A stretch of DNA of 64,000 nt from Pseudosulfitobacter pseudonitzschiae (GTDB lineage: Bacteria > Pseudomonadota > Alphaproteobacteria > Rhodobacterales > Rhodobacteraceae). Below are positions 17,289 through 27,905 of the stretch, piece after piece. The stretch's first letter is position 1. Every line of letters begins with the position of its first letter. A program made the position numbers and the translations under genes. The stretch spans positions 2,108,001 to 2,172,000 of the forward strand of contig NZ_CP022415.1 of the NCBI RefSeq assembly GCF_002222635.1, written 5' to 3'. The notes below the pieces were generated by a model, which was given only the letters and a program-made list of their open reading frames with translations, ran no database searches and was not told the origin of the DNA.

Positions 17289-17451
17289 TTTGGACTCTCC
17301 TAGAGGGATCAGGCCGCGCGTATACGCGTCCCGTGACAGGATGCCAAGGGCCGTTGCGCAGGTCTGTCTTGTTGCCGAACGTCGTGGCGTCACGGCTTGC
17401 ACCCATACGATCTGCAGTCCACGCTGCGCGCATTCAATGGGAGAGAGACCA

Positions 17452-18489
17452 ATGACCGAGCAGATGCAACGCATTACACTTGCCAGCCGCCCCGACGGCG
17501 CGCCGACGGCTGACAACTTCAAGATGGAAAGCGGCCCCGTGCCTACGCCCGGCGAGGGCGAGGTATTGGTGCGGGTCCACTATATGTCACTTGACCCCTA
17601 CATGCGTGGCCGCATGGATGATGCCAAATCCTATGCAGCGCCTGTGCCCATTGGTGGCACGATGGAAGGCGGTGCAGTGGGCGAAGTGATCGCGTCGAAT
17701 TCGGATGCGTTCGAACCGGGCGACTTCGCGTTCGGGATGTTCGGTTGGGCCACCCACGGGGTGCAACCGGCCAAGATGCTGCGCAAGGTCGATCCGGCAC
17801 ACGGACCGATCACTGCAAGCCTGGGCGTTCTGGGGATGCCCGGTTTTACCGGCTATCATGGTCTGACGGAAATCGGCCGCCCGAAATCGGGTGAAACGCT
17901 GGTTGTCGCGGCGGCCACCGGCCCTGTCGGGTCGATGGTAGGCCAGGTCGCCAAGAGCCTCGGGCTGCGCACTGTGGGCATCGCGGGCGGCGCTGAAAAG
18001 TGCAAAATGGCTGTCGAAACCTTCGGCTTTGACGCCTGTCTGGATCACCGCGCCTATGACGACGCGAAATCCTTGCGCGAGACGCTAAAACAGGAATGCC
18101 CCAAGGGTATCGACATTTATTTTGAAAACGTCGGTGGCAAGGTGCTGGAAGCGGTGATGCCGATGATGAATCCGCACGGGCGTATCCCGATCTGCGGCAT
18201 GATCGCATGGTACAATGCGGGCGGTTTGGGTGACGGGGCCAATGCGCCGCTGACAGCGCCCAAGCTGTGGCGGACAATTCTGGTCAATTTCCTGTCGGTG
18301 CAAGGTTTTATCATCTCGAACCATTGGGACAAGTTCCCTGCGTTCCTGTCCGAGATCGGACCGAAAGTCGCAAGCGGCGAGATCAAGGTAGTCGAGGATA
18401 TCGCCGAAGGACTGGATAAAGCACCCGAAGCCTTCATCGGTCTGTTGCAAGGCAAGAACATGGGCAAGCAGATCGTCAAGGTGGCCTGA
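17452..18489 (+). CDS. NADP-dependent oxidoreductase, zinc-independent MDR family
   Basis: A 345-residue medium-chain dehydrogenase/reductase. The start is the ATG at 17452, preceded by GGGAGAGAG; a frame extending to 16960 overlaps suhB and is not used. It begins with a leukotriene-B4/curcumin reductase-like pattern (LASRPDGAPTADNF, YMSLDPYMRGRM), then the nucleotide-binding AAATGPVGSMVGQVAKSLG. The C-terminal GKNMGKQIVKVA is typical. No zinc ligands are seen. Such enzymes reduce alkenal or enone double bonds with NADPH. It is followed by a convergent LysR gene with a hairpin between. Confidence 0.9.
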   Translation: MTEQMQRITLASRPDGAPTADNFKMESGPVPTPGEGEVLVRVHYMSLDPYMRGRMDDAKSYAAPVPIGGTMEGGAVGEVIASNSDAFEPGDFAFGMFGWATHGVQPAKMLRKVDPAHGPITASLGVLGMPGFTGYHGLTEIGRPKSGETLVVAAATGPVGSMVGQVAKSLGLRTVGIAGGAEKCKMAVETFGFDACLDHRAYDDAKSLRETLKQECPKGIDIYFENVGGKVLEAVMPMMNPHGRIPICGMIAWYNAGGLGDGANAPLTAPKLWRTILVNFLSVQGFIISNHWDKFPAFLSEIGPKVASGEIKVVEDIAEGLDKAPEAFIGLLQGKNMGKQIVKVA

Positions 18490-18498
18490 GCCAAATGG

Positions 18499-18518
18499 GG
18501 GGCGGTTCGGGCCGCCCC
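18499..18518. terminator. Hairpin between convergent genes
   Basis: A 7-bp GC stem GGGGCGG / CCGCCCC with a 6-base loop lies between the stop of the NADP oxidoreductase gene and the stop of the metR-like gene. A short pyrimidine-rich stretch follows on the plus strand. It may end transcription in both directions. Confidence 0.5.
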
Positions 18519-18523
18519 TGCTT

Positions 18524-19429
18524 TCACGCCTTTTGCAGTTTGCGTGCTTCGGTGCGGGCCAGCGTGATCAACCGTTCCATATAGGGTTTACCGCGTTCAT
18601 CACTGCGCACGGCGGCATAAAGACGGCGGGTCAGCCCCTTGGACGTCAGCGGGCGCGTCACATAGTCGGATGAATATTTGACCTCGCGCACCACCCAGTC
18701 GGGCAATACTGCAACGCCACGATTTGACGCCACCAGCAGCAGGATCACTGCCGTCAACTCTGCCTGCCGCACGGCTGCGGGTTCGACACGCGCAGGACTC
18801 AAAAGCTGGCTGAACACGTCCAGTCGGCTGCGCTCGACCGGATAGGTGATCAGGGTCTGATCACGGAAATCCTCGGCGTCGATAAAGGGCTTTTCCGCCA
18901 GCGGATTATCCTTGGAGGCCACAAAAACAGGTGCGTAATCAAACAGTTCAAGAAACTCGACCCCTGCCAGTTCCTCGGGGTCGGAGGACACAACAAGATC
19001 AACTTCTTCTTTAAGCAATGCAGGCAGCGCCTCGAACGCCAGACCGGGGCGGATATCGACATCGACATCGGGCCAATCCTTGCGAAAGCGTTCCAGCACC
19101 GGAAACAGCCACTCGAAACAAGCATGACATTCGATGGCGATGTGCATACGGCCTGAACGTCCGTCACGCAGGCCGCTGAATTCATCCTGCATCGCTTGCA
19201 CTTGCGGCAAAATCTGCTCGGCCAACCGCAACAACCGCAATCCTGCCGCCGACAGTTTCATCGGTTTGGACCGGCGCACGAACAGCTCGACACCCGCCTG
19301 ATCCTCTAAGCCTTTGATTTGATGAGATAATGCGGATTGGGTAATGTGCAATTGCTCGGCGGCCTTGGCCAGCCCTCCGGCTTCGTGAATGGCTTTGATC
19401 GTACGCAGGTGGCGGAATTCGATATGCAT
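18524..19429 (-). CDS. metR: LysR-family regulator, MetR type
   Basis: A 301-residue LysR protein. The N-terminal MHIEFRHLRTIKAIHEAGGL and AKAAEQLHITQSALSHQIKG stretch is the winged helix pattern with the MetR-like opening. The effector domain carries IAIECHACFEWLFPVLERFR, a MetR signature (homocysteine-binding region), and DLVVSSDPEE. It is divergent from metF with about 96 bp between start codons, the same pairing known from E. coli-type MetR circuits. MetR activates methionine genes in response to homocysteine. The pair strongly supports the call. Confidence 0.9.
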   Translation of the reverse strand: MHIEFRHLRTIKAIHEAGGLAKAAEQLHITQSALSHQIKGLEDQAGVELFVRRSKPMKLSAAGLRLLRLAEQILPQVQAMQDEFSGLRDGRSGRMHIAIECHACFEWLFPVLERFRKDWPDVDVDIRPGLAFEALPALLKEEVDLVVSSDPEELAGVEFLELFDYAPVFVASKDNPLAEKPFIDAEDFRDQTLITYPVERSRLDVFSQLLSPARVEPAAVRQAELTAVILLLVASNRGVAVLPDWVVREVKYSSDYVTRPLTSKGLTRRLYAAVRSDERGKPYMERLITLARTEARKLQKA

Positions 19430-19457
19430 ATGAAGCTCATGTTAATGATGAGAGTTA

Positions 19458-19470
19458 TGAATTTGTCTCA
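19458..19470. promoter_or_regulatory. Possible MetR binding site in the metR-metF spacer
   Basis: TGAATTTGTCTCA fits the MetR consensus TGAA-N5-TTCA with one mismatch. It is embedded in a longer dyad, ATGAGA-N12-TCTCAT (19448-19471), and lies 55 bp upstream of metF. Confidence 0.45.
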
Positions 19471-19525
19471 TATCCAAAAACATGCGACAAGATGAAAACA
19501 CAGATGCCCTGTAAGGAATAACACA

Positions 19526-20383
19526 ATGACCGCGCTTTCGTTCGAAGTCTTCCCGCCCAAGTCCATCGACGCAGGTTTTCGTCTGTGGGACACAGTACAG
19601 GCGCTGACGCCGCTTGAGCCGCGGTTTTTCTCGGTCACTTATGGTGCGGGTGGCAGCACGCAAGATCTGACACACGAGGCGGCACAGACACTGCGCCGGT
19701 CCTCTGGTCTGCCGGTAGCGGCGCACCTGACCTGCGTGGGCGCGACCCGTGGCAAGGTTTTGCAAACGGCGGACAAATTCGCCGATGCGGGCATTACCGA
19801 CATCGTTGCCCTGCGCGGTGATCCGGTGGATGGCACTGGTTTCCAGCAAGTCGAAGGTGGCTTTGCCAACAGCATCGAACTGGTCGAGGCACTGGCTGAT
19901 ACAGGTCGGTTTACCATCCGCGTCGGCGCCTACCCCGAAAGCCACGCAGATGCTGCCGATACTGCTCAGAACATCGCTTGGCTGAAGGCCAAGATCGACG
20001 CAGGCGCTTCCGAGGCGATCACCCAGTTCTTTTTCGAAGCTGAAACTTTCCTGCGGTTTCGCGATGCCTGCGTCAAAGCGGGCATCACCGCGCCGATCGT
20101 GCCGGGCATCCTGCCGGTGGGCAACTGGAAGACCATTCAGAGATTTGCAGCACAATGCGGTGCCGATGTTCCGGTGACGCTTGGCCAAGGGTTTGAAAAC
20201 GCAGCGCGTGATGGCAACGCCGATCTGTTCGCCCTCGCGCATTGCACCGAAATGTGCGACGCGCTGCGCACCGAGGGTGTGGATGCGCTGCATTTCTATA
20301 CGCTGAACCGCCCCGACCTGACCCGCGAAGCCTGCCGTGCTTTGGGCCTGATCCCTGCGACAGCGATGCGCAACGTCGCGTAA
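19526..20383 (+). CDS. metF: 5,10-methylenetetrahydrofolate reductase
   Basis: A 285-residue protein with the MTHFR TIM barrel: FEVFPPKSIDAG at the N-terminus, YGAGGSTQDLTHEAA, ALRGDPVDG, RVGAYPESHADA, FFFEAETFLRFRDAC and PGILPVGNWKTIQRFAAQCGA. It reduces methylene-THF to 5-methyl-THF with FAD and NADH, supplying methyl groups for methionine. Control by the divergent MetR-type gene is expected. The length fits the bacterial enzyme without a C-terminal regulatory domain. The start has the sequence AAGGAA 8 nt upstream. Confidence 0.96.
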   Translation: MTALSFEVFPPKSIDAGFRLWDTVQALTPLEPRFFSVTYGAGGSTQDLTHEAAQTLRRSSGLPVAAHLTCVGATRGKVLQTADKFADAGITDIVALRGDPVDGTGFQQVEGGFANSIELVEALADTGRFTIRVGAYPESHADAADTAQNIAWLKAKIDAGASEAITQFFFEAETFLRFRDACVKAGITAPIVPGILPVGNWKTIQRFAAQCGADVPVTLGQGFENAARDGNADLFALAHCTEMCDALRTEGVDALHFYTLNRPDLTREACRALGLIPATAMRNVA

Positions 20384-20440
20384 GGCTTGGCAATCAGGGG
20401 CCGTGTTTCTAGCGTCCGGTCAACCAACCGGAGACAGGAC

Positions 20441-20923
20441 ATGCCCCACATAGCCCAGCGGCCAGAAGATCTTTTGAGCCTTGATGACCTGAAACAGCTT
20501 TCGGGGCTTGAATTTATCCAAAGTATTCTTGACGGCAGCCTGCCGGGTCCGCCCATCGGAAACACCCTGAACTATACTATGCACGCTGCCGAAAAGGGCC
20601 GCGTGGTGTTTCGGGGTGCGCCTGAATTCAGCGCGGCGAACCCGTTGGGCACCGTTCACGGCGGCTGGTACGGTACCTTGCTGGACAGCGCGATGGCGTG
20701 TGCTGTGCAAACCTGCATCCCGCGCGGCTCTATTTACACGACGCTGGAATTCAAGATTAACATCACCCGCGCGATCCCCTTAGGCATGATGATCGACTGT
20801 ATCGGCACTGTCGATCATGTGGGCCGATCCACAGGTGTGTCCAAGGGCGAAATTCACGGCGTCGAAGATGGAAAACTTTATGCGACTGGATCAACCACTT
20901 GCATCATCATGAGCGCGGGCTGA
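20441..20923 (+). CDS. PaaI-family hotdog thioesterase
   Basis: A 160-residue protein from the ATG at 20441, which has GGAGAC just upstream; an extension to 20387 looks unnatural. The hotdog signature is ANPLGTVHGGWYGTLLDSAMACAVQT, with the downstream FKINITRAIPLG and KGEIHGVEDGKLYATGSTTCIIM. Family members hydrolyse aryl- or acyl-CoA. It starts 57 bp after metF and may be read through from it. The substrate is unknown. Confidence 0.88.
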   Translation: MPHIAQRPEDLLSLDDLKQLSGLEFIQSILDGSLPGPPIGNTLNYTMHAAEKGRVVFRGAPEFSAANPLGTVHGGWYGTLLDSAMACAVQTCIPRGSIYTTLEFKINITRAIPLGMMIDCIGTVDHVGRSTGVSKGEIHGVEDGKLYATGSTTCIIMSAG

Positions 20924-20933
20924 CGCGCACGCT

Positions 20934-22019
20934 TCAATTCGCTGGTGCGCGGTAAAACCAATCTGACCACCACGAGCGCGCGGGCGCGCGAGCGGCCTCG
21001 GCCACGCTGGGGTGCACGCGCTCGGACGGGTCCATGCCGACCGTGCGTACGCGCCGCATGACGAACATCCCGCCAAAGCCCCGCCAAGTCCCGACCGAAG
21101 GCGCGAGCGCATCCTGCGGGAACCGCCCAGCCCACCCCTGCGGCAGCGGCAGCCCACAGCTTTCGGCCATTTGCAGCAACCAGACCAACGAGATATTCGA
21201 CAAGGGTCGCGCCGCGTTAAAGCCCCCCAGATGGCCGCCGACATCACCGTGGGTGCCACGAAACCACATCTGTTCCAGGTGTCCGGGCCAGTCGCCTTCG
21301 GTTTCCCACATGACCGGCGCATAGGCCATGCGCGTCTCATTGCGGGCCAAGGCGTGAAAGCCGTGCTTCACATGCGGGCCAAGCTGGTGGTTGTGAAACG
21401 AATGTTGCGGCGCACTTAGCCGCCACAACACCGGCACGTTAAAGCCCAGCGATTTCACCGTGTCCCAGACGCCGATCATCTCGATCGGAACCTCTGCGTG
21501 GCAATGCAAGCGGGCAAAGGCGTGAGACGCGTCGCTGGTCCCGCCTGCTTCATAATGACGGTAGACCTCGCGAATGTTGCGCTCGGTCGCGTGCTCGGCC
21601 TTGAGCAGGCCGATAAAGCCCACGATCCCCGCCAGCGAGCGCACCGCATAGGCGCCGCGCGAATACCCCATCAGATAAATCTTGTCACCGGGCCGGTAGC
21701 GCGATGCCAGATAGCCATAGGCGCGGCGAATTTGCCGGTTAATCCCGCGCCCCAGAATCACATCGCCCGCGTTGCGCCAATTCGACCATTGCAGACCGGA
21801 TTCGTAATAGACCGACACCTCGGCGCCCATTTCGCGCAGCAGCTTGTAAGTCAGGCCCGCGTTGGTTTCGAAGTCGGGCATAAGGGTGGACATCGTGCCA
21901 TCAAGAATGATGACATGAATCGTGGGCCCGCGTGTACGCGGCGGCGTGGACGGCGTGCCCGACCCAAAACGGTCGCGCAGCCATCCGACGACCGTCTTAT
22001 TCAGCCGCGATAGGCGCAT
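20934..22019 (-). CDS. DUF2235-domain alpha/beta hydrolase
   Basis: A 361-residue protein. HVIILDGTMS opens the hydrolase core, and the nucleophile elbow is in IYLMGYSRGAYAVRSLAGIV (G-Y-S-R-G), with the conserved FRGTHGDVGGH in the second half. These are DUF2235 hallmarks, a group that includes the Tle1 phospholipase effectors of type VI secretion as well as housekeeping hydrolases. No VgrG or adapter is nearby. The start codon lies 23 bp inside the end of the upstream molybdopterin-enzyme gene, so the two are transcribed together, which is an odd pairing. A later start is possible because the first 30 residues are basic and low in conservation. Confidence 0.85.
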   Translation of the reverse strand: MRLSRLNKTVVGWLRDRFGSGTPSTPPRTRGPTIHVIILDGTMSTLMPDFETNAGLTYKLLREMGAEVSVYYESGLQWSNWRNAGDVILGRGINRQIRRAYGYLASRYRPGDKIYLMGYSRGAYAVRSLAGIVGFIGLLKAEHATERNIREVYRHYEAGGTSDASHAFARLHCHAEVPIEMIGVWDTVKSLGFNVPVLWRLSAPQHSFHNHQLGPHVKHGFHALARNETRMAYAPVMWETEGDWPGHLEQMWFRGTHGDVGGHLGGFNAARPLSNISLVWLLQMAESCGLPLPQGWAGRFPQDALAPSVGTWRGFGGMFVMRRVRTVGMDPSERVHPSVAEAARAPARSWWSDWFYRAPAN

Positions 22020-24300
22020 CCTGTAGCATTTCCCATACTTTCATCGGCGTGAATGGCATATCTGCCTGTCGCACACCGCGTTCCCACAGCGCATCCTGCA
22101 CCGCGTTCGACACTGCCGCCAGCGCGCCGACGGTCCCGGCCTCGCCACAGCCTTTCATGCCCATGATATTCGCCGTTGAGGGCACCGGTTCCGAGGTAAA
22201 GCTGATCCACGGCACATCATACGCTCGGGGCATCGCATAATCCATGAAGGACGCAGACAACAGCTGGCCGTCTTCGTCATAGACCACGTGTTCGGTGATC
22301 GCCTGACCGATCCCTTGGGCCACGCCGCCGTGTACCTGCCCTTCCGCCAGCATCGGATTGATCAGATTACCGAAGTCATCCACTACCGTGTAGCTGTCAA
22401 CAGTGGTCACGCCGGTGTCAGGGTCGATCACAACCTCGGCCACATGCGCGCCGTTGGGAAAGCTGCGCGCGGGCAATGACGCACGGGCCTCGTGGGTCAG
22501 CAAATCGTCCCGTTCGACCCCGCGGGCCAGTGCAGCAACCTCAAGCATTGTCGGGGTCAGGTTACTGCCCTCGGCGCGAAAGCGTTCATCGTCAAAGCTG
22601 ATGTCGGCCGCATCAACGCCCATTTCGCCCGCGAGGAAATCCTTAAAGCTGGACATGATCACATCGACAGTTGCCAGCGTCGCGTTGTTTTGCGTGGTCA
22701 CAGACCGCGACCCGCCAGTGCCGCCGCCCTTTTTGATCAGGTCACTGTCACCCTGAATGACAGTAATCAAATCGTGCGGAATACCCGTCTGATCGCTGAG
22801 GAATTTGGCATAGACGGTTTCATGCCCCTGCCCGTTGCTTTGTGTACCGACATAGATCGACACTGTTCCATCCTCGTTAAAGGTGACCTTGGCCCCTTCC
22901 GAAGGATCGCCCAGAATACTTTCGATATAGTAACAGGTGCCGCGCCCGCGCAGCAGACCACGTTCGGCATCTGCCGCCTTGCGCACGGCAAAGCCTGCGT
23001 CGTCGGCTTCAAGTACTGCGCGGTCCAGCACTTTGTTGAAATCACCCACGTCGTAGGTTTCCCCTGTAGCGGTCTTGTAAGGAAACTGGCCGGGTTTGAT
23101 AAAGTTTCGCCGGCGTAAATCCCACGGATCAACGCCCAACTCGCGCGCGGCACGGTCCATGACGCGCTCCAGCACATAGATTGCCTCGGGGCGGCCCGCG
23201 CCGCGATAGGCGTCCACTTGGGTGGTGTTGGTGAAATAGCCTTCGACCTGCAACCACGTGGTCTGAACGTCGTAAACGCCCATCAGAACCCGCGAAAACA
23301 GTTGTGTCTGAATGGGTTGGCCAAACTGGCTGTTATAGGCACCAAGGTTGCACCGGGTGCGCACACGATATGCAGTGATCTTGTGATCCGCATCAAAGGC
23401 CAGCTCGGCCACCGACACCAGATCACGCCCACCGTTGTCGCTCATCATTGCCTCGCCGCGATCGGACATCCAGCGCACGGGGCGGTTCAGGGTGCGTGTG
23501 GCATGGGCCAGAACGAACGGCTCGGGATAGCCCATCGCCTTCATGCCAAAGCCGCCGCCCACATCGGGGTTGGTCACGCGGATCTGTTCTGCATCCACCT
23601 GAAGCGCGTCAGCCAGCTGGTCCTTATGTGCCCAGACGCCCTGCGCGTTGATAGCGACGTGAATGCGGTCGCCTTCCATTTCAGCATAGCAGCCACGCGG
23701 CTCCATCGAATTTACGATGATACGGTTGTCCCCGATTTCAAGGCTGACGGTCTTGGCAGCGGCGTCAAAAGCCGCCTGTGTGGCGGCCTCGTCGCCCATG
23801 CCCCAATCGAACGCGCGGTTGTCCGGTGCCTCGGCGTGCAGGGTCTCTCCGCCCGGTGTCAGGTCCATCTTGGCGGGCAGCTCGTCATAATCCAGAACGA
23901 TCAATTCGGCGGCATCACGGGCCTGTTCATATTTGTCGGCAAAGATCACCGCGATCGGTTCACCCACATAACGCAGCTTGCCGGTGGCAAGGATAGGACG
24001 TTTGGGTGCGGCGCCTTTTGTCTTGTCACGGTTTTCGACGGTGGTCGCGACCATGCCGGTGTTCATACCTGCCGCTTCAAGATCGTCATAGGTCAGGACC
24101 AAATGCACGCCTACGGCCTGTTTGGCCTCGCTCACATCCAGTTCGGTGATGGTGCCGTGCGCGACGGGTGAACGCAGTACGAAGGCGTGCAATGCACCCT
24201 CGGGTGCGATATCGTCCACATAGCGCCCCGCGCCAGTGAGAAAGCGCACATCCTCGACCCGCACAGTCGACTGACTTTTCCCGAATTTATCCATGAGCAT
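21997..24300 (-). CDS. Xanthine dehydrogenase-family molybdopterin subunit, form II CoxL-like
   Basis: A 767-residue large subunit of the molybdenum hydroxylase family. The N-terminal part shows FLTGAGRYVDDIAPEGALHAF and RSPVAHGTI; the active-site loop is AYRGAGR, the form II CoxL version, not the AYxCSFR loop of true CO dehydrogenase, so it lacks the copper-binding cysteine. VGTQSNGQGHETVYAKFLSD and GGSRSVTTQNNATLA are molybdopterin contacts. No FAD (CoxM) or iron-sulfur (CoxS) subunit gene flanks it, so the partners are elsewhere or this is an orphan. Form II enzymes have varied or unknown substrates. It overlaps the DUF2235 gene. Confidence 0.92.
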   Translation of the reverse strand: MLMDKFGKSQSTVRVEDVRFLTGAGRYVDDIAPEGALHAFVLRSPVAHGTITELDVSEAKQAVGVHLVLTYDDLEAAGMNTGMVATTVENRDKTKGAAPKRPILATGKLRYVGEPIAVIFADKYEQARDAAELIVLDYDELPAKMDLTPGGETLHAEAPDNRAFDWGMGDEAATQAAFDAAAKTVSLEIGDNRIIVNSMEPRGCYAEMEGDRIHVAINAQGVWAHKDQLADALQVDAEQIRVTNPDVGGGFGMKAMGYPEPFVLAHATRTLNRPVRWMSDRGEAMMSDNGGRDLVSVAELAFDADHKITAYRVRTRCNLGAYNSQFGQPIQTQLFSRVLMGVYDVQTTWLQVEGYFTNTTQVDAYRGAGRPEAIYVLERVMDRAARELGVDPWDLRRRNFIKPGQFPYKTATGETYDVGDFNKVLDRAVLEADDAGFAVRKAADAERGLLRGRGTCYYIESILGDPSEGAKVTFNEDGTVSIYVGTQSNGQGHETVYAKFLSDQTGIPHDLITVIQGDSDLIKKGGGTGGSRSVTTQNNATLATVDVIMSSFKDFLAGEMGVDAADISFDDERFRAEGSNLTPTMLEVAALARGVERDDLLTHEARASLPARSFPNGAHVAEVVIDPDTGVTTVDSYTVVDDFGNLINPMLAEGQVHGGVAQGIGQAITEHVVYDEDGQLLSASFMDYAMPRAYDVPWISFTSEPVPSTANIMGMKGCGEAGTVGALAAVSNAVQDALWERGVRQADMPFTPMKVWEMLQDAPIAAE

Positions 24301-24501
24301 CCCCTATTCGCATGACTTGCGTTGCTGCGGAGATTAGTCGCGCAGGCTGCATTGTCCAGAGATGGTCTGGCAAACGCAGCGTTGGTGTTAAGACATGCGG
24401 GTTTTGAGGGCGCTGTGACCCTACGTGGTTATGAATGCTTTTCCTTTCTTTATGGCTTTGCTAAGCCCTGCAGGCCACCCACCCCCTGCCGGAGACAGCC
24501 C

Positions 24502-27500
24502 ATGCCCTTGGAAAAATCATTCAACGCCCCCGAGGCCGAAGCGCGGCTGTATTCCGCTTGGGAAGAGGCCGGATGCTTCGTCGCAGGCGCCAACGCCAAG
24601 CCGGGCGCTTCATCCTATGCGATCATGATCCCGCCGCCCAACGTCACCGGCGTGCTGCACATGGGCCATGCATTCAACAACACGCTACAAGATATTCTGG
24701 TGCGCTGGCACCGGATGCGCGGCTTTGACACGCTGTGGCAGCCCGGCACCGACCACGCGGGCATCGCCACGCAAATGGTGGTAGAGCGCCGTCTGGCCGA
24801 GACGAAACAGCCCGGTCGTATTGAATTGGGCCGCGAGGCGTTTCTGGAGAAGGTCTGGGAATGGAAGGCTGAATCCGGCGGCACCATCGCGGGCCAGTTG
24901 CGCCGTCTGGGCGCGTCCTGCGACTGGTCGCGCGAGGCGTTCACCATGTCGGGCGCACCAAACGCACCGGCGGGCGAAGAGGGCAATTTCCACGATGCGG
25001 TGATCAAGGTCTTTGTCGATATGTTCAACAAGGGGTTGATTTATCGCGGCAAACGGCTGGTCAACTGGGACCCGCATTTCGAAACGGCGATTTCCGATCT
25101 GGAAGTCGAGAATATCGAAACACCGGGGCAGATGTGGCACTTTAAATACCCGCTGGCGGGCGGTGCCACCTATACCTACATCGAAAAAGACGAAGACGGG
25201 GCTGTCGTGCTGGAAGAAGAGCGCGACTATATCGCGATTGCCACCACGCGCCCCGAAACCATGCTGGGTGACGGAGCTGTCGCGGTTCATCCATCGGATG
25301 AGCGTTACGCGCCCATCGTTGGCCAGCTTTGTGAAATTCCCGTTGGCCCGAAAGAGCATCGCCGCCTGATCCCGATCATCACCGATGAATACCCCGACAA
25401 GGATTTCGGCTCGGGTGCGGTTAAGATCACCGGTGCGCATGATTTCAACGACTATCAAGTCGCCAAGCGCGGCGGCATCCCGATGTACAACCTGATGGAC
25501 ACGCGCGGTGCCATGCGCGCCGATGGCCGCCCCTATGCCGAAGAGGCCGCGATTGCGCAGGCCATTGCCAACGGCGAGCGCGACTTTGACGAGGTGATGA
25601 TCGCCGCGATGAACCTTGTGCCGGAAGAATACCGCGGCCTTGACCGGTTCGACGCCCGTGCGCGCGTGGTCGACGACATCACCCGCGAAGGGCTGGCCGT
25701 GATGCATATGGTCCCCGTGACCGATGCCGAAGGCAACGAAAGCGTCGAAGCAGTGCCCTACGTCGAGCAGAAGCCGATCATGCAGCCCTATGGCGACCGG
25801 TCCAAAGTGGTGATCGAGCCGCTGCTGACCGACCAATGGTTTGTGGACACCGACAAGATCGTCGGCCCCGCACTGGACGCCGTGCGCAGTGGCGATGTGA
25901 AGATTATCCCCGAGAGCGGTGAGAAGGTCTATTTCAACTGGCTTGAAAACATCGAGCCGTGGTGCATTTCGCGCCAGCTGTGGTGGGGGCATCAGATCCC
26001 GGTCTGGTACGGCTTTGACCTGCACGCCTTCGGCTTTTCCGATGATGAAGGCGACGGCGTGCTGGATATGGTCGAAGTGGGCCGCCTGCTGTCGGCGCAA
26101 TCCCTGCGCGACCGTGCCGACCGGCACATTTGCGGCGCGGATATTGACGCGGTCCATGTGGAATTCACGGCATCACTGGCCGAACTGCCGACGCCGCTGG
26201 GCCATGCCCGCGTGATCGAAGTTGCCGACCGCGACACCGCGCTGCACCAGTTCACCGCGGCCTTGGCCGAATATGCCACCACGCAAGACCCCACAACGCT
26301 AATCTATCCGGTCTGGCGCGACCCCGACGTGCTGGACACTTGGTTCTCGTCCGGTCTGTGGCCGATTGGCACGCTGGGCTGGCCCGAAGACACCGGCGCG
26401 CTCAAACGCTATTTCCCGACATCAGACCTGATCACCGGTCAGGATATCCTGTTCTTCTGGGTCGCCCGCATGATGATGATGCAACTGGCCGTCGTCGGGC
26501 AAAAGCCGTTCTCGACCGTCTATCTGCATGGCCTCGTGCGCGACGCCAAGGGCAAGAAAATGTCGAAATCGACCGGCAACGTGATCGACCCGCTGGACCT
26601 GATCGACGAATGCGGCGCAGACGCCCTGCGCTTTACCAATGCGTCGATGGCCAGCCTCGGCGGTGCGCTGAAACTGGACACCAAACGGATCGAAGGCTAC
26701 CGCAACTTCGTCACCAAACTTTGGAACGCCGCCACCTATGGCGAATTCAAGGGCACGTTCGCGCTGCCCCATTCCGACGCGGTGCCGCAGACCAAACTGC
26801 CGCTGAACACATGGATCAAGGGCGAAATCGCCAAGACGCTGGAGGCGGTGAATGCGGCACTTGAAACCTACCGGTTCAATGACGCGGCCAACACGCTTTA
26901 CAGTTTCGTCTGGAACACCTTCTGCTCGCAATACCTTGAGTTCACCAAACCGGTGCTCGATGGCGAAGACGCGGCAGCAGCAGCCGAGACCAAGGCGACC
27001 TATGCTTGGGCGCTTGACCAGATTTTGATCCTGTTGCACCCGATCATGCCCTTTGTCACCGAAGAGCTGTGGAGCGCCAAGGCGCGGCCCAAGATGCTGG
27101 TCCACACCGACTGGCCCACCTACACTGCTGCCGATCTGGTCGACGCCAAGGCCGACGCTGATCTGACGTGGACCGTGGCGATCATTGAGGCGATCCGCTC
27201 GGCGCGTGCACAGATGAACGTGCCTGCCGGTGCCTTTGTGCCGTTGGTGGTCAAGCACATGGACGACACCACCCGCCGCGTCTGGTCCGAAAACGAGGCG
27301 CTGATCACCCGCTTTGCCCGCGTCGAGGCGCTAAACGAAGTGGCCGAGATGCCCAAGGGCACCGTGGCGCTGGCCATATCTGGCGGCAGCTTTGGACTGC
27401 CACTGGCCGATGTGATTGACGTGGCTGCAGAAAAGGCGCGTCTGGACAAGACATTGGGCAAACTCGCCAAAGAGTTGGGCGGCCTGCGTGGCCGTCTGAA

Positions 27501-27627
27501 CAATCCCAAGTTCGCCGACAGTGCTCCCGACGAGATCATTGCCGAAACCCGCGCCAACCTTGCCCTGCGCGAGGCTGAAGAGGCCAAGCTGAAAGACGCG
27601 CTGGCACGTCTGTCCGAACTGGACTGA
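24502..27627 (+). CDS. valS: Valyl-tRNA synthetase
   Basis: A protein of 1041 residues starting at the ATG at 24502, with GGAGA 11 nt upstream; the frame extends upstream but the added residues are not protein-like. The class I signature is in [38 protein letters not shown] carries the KMSKS loop. The editing domain includes [11 protein letters not shown]. The C-terminal coiled coil typical of ValRS spans [20 protein letters not shown] to the end. There is an unusually long insert around residues 490-600 with [23 protein letters not shown], seen in alphaproteobacterial ValRS. Single essential gene followed by a hairpin. Confidence 0.97.
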   Translation: MPLEKSFNAPEAEARLYSAWEEAGCFVAGANAKPGASSYAIMIPPPNVTGVLHMGHAFNNTLQDILVRWHRMRGFDTLWQPGTDHAGIATQMVVERRLAETKQPGRIELGREAFLEKVWEWKAESGGTIAGQLRRLGASCDWSREAFTMSGAPNAPAGEEGNFHDAVIKVFVDMFNKGLIYRGKRLVNWDPHFETAISDLEVENIETPGQMWHFKYPLAGGATYTYIEKDEDGAVVLEEERDYIAIATTRPETMLGDGAVAVHPSDERYAPIVGQLCEIPVGPKEHRRLIPIITDEYPDKDFGSGAVKITGAHDFNDYQVAKRGGIPMYNLMDTRGAMRADGRPYAEEAAIAQAIANGERDFDEVMIAAMNLVPEEYRGLDRFDARARVVDDITREGLAVMHMVPVTDAEGNESVEAVPYVEQKPIMQPYGDRSKVVIEPLLTDQWFVDTDKIVGPALDAVRSGDVKIIPESGEKVYFNWLENIEPWCISRQLWWGHQIPVWYGFDLHAFGFSDDEGDGVLDMVEVGRLLSAQSLRDRADRHICGADIDAVHVEFTASLAELPTPLGHARVIEVADRDTALHQFTAALAEYATTQDPTTLIYPVWRDPDVLDTWFSSGLWPIGTLGWPEDTGALKRYFPTSDLITGQDILFFWVARMMMMQLAVVGQKPFSTVYLHGLVRDAKGKKMSKSTGNVIDPLDLIDECGADALRFTNASMASLGGALKLDTKRIEGYRNFVTKLWNAATYGEFKGTFALPHSDAVPQTKLPLNTWIKGEIAKTLEAVNAALETYRFNDAANTLYSFVWNTFCSQYLEFTKPVLDGEDAAAAAETKATYAWALDQILILLHPIMPFVTEELWSAKARPKMLVHTDWPTYTAADLVDAKADADLTWTVAIIEAIRSARAQMNVPAGAFVPLVVKHMDDTTRRVWSENEALITRFARVEALNEVAEMPKGTVALAISGGSFGLPLADVIDVAAEKARLDKTLGKLAKELGGLRGRLNNPKFADSAPDEIIAETRANLALREAEEAKLKDALARLSELD

Positions 27628-27648
27628 CCGACGGCACACCCGGCCCCT

Positions 27649-27684
27649 GCCCCATGCGGTTTGCGATGCAATTCCGCATGGGGC
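27649..27684 (+). terminator. Hairpin after valS
   Basis: A perfect 11-bp stem GCCCCATGCGG / CCGCATGGGGC with a 14-base loop, 22 bp after the valS stop. There is no U-run behind it. Confidence 0.45.
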
Positions 27685-27905
27685 AAACCCGTGGCCATTT
27701 CGAAACAGTGACCTGAACACCGGCGCGCGCGGGCGATGTGGCTTTCAAAGGTGACGGACGCGCGGGACATTGGCAGAACTCCTTTTGGCCGACACCTCGC
27801 GCCAAAGCTGCCGCGACATCCCCAAAGACGTGGGGACACGCAATCGTCCTGCATTCGGTTTAAGACCTCTTTTCAACGCAGCAGGCGCACAGTATTCCTG
27901 CGCCT

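Noticed and set aside
24685-26157. 490-residue minus-strand frame
   Set aside because: Antisense to valS, no start signal and no family pattern.
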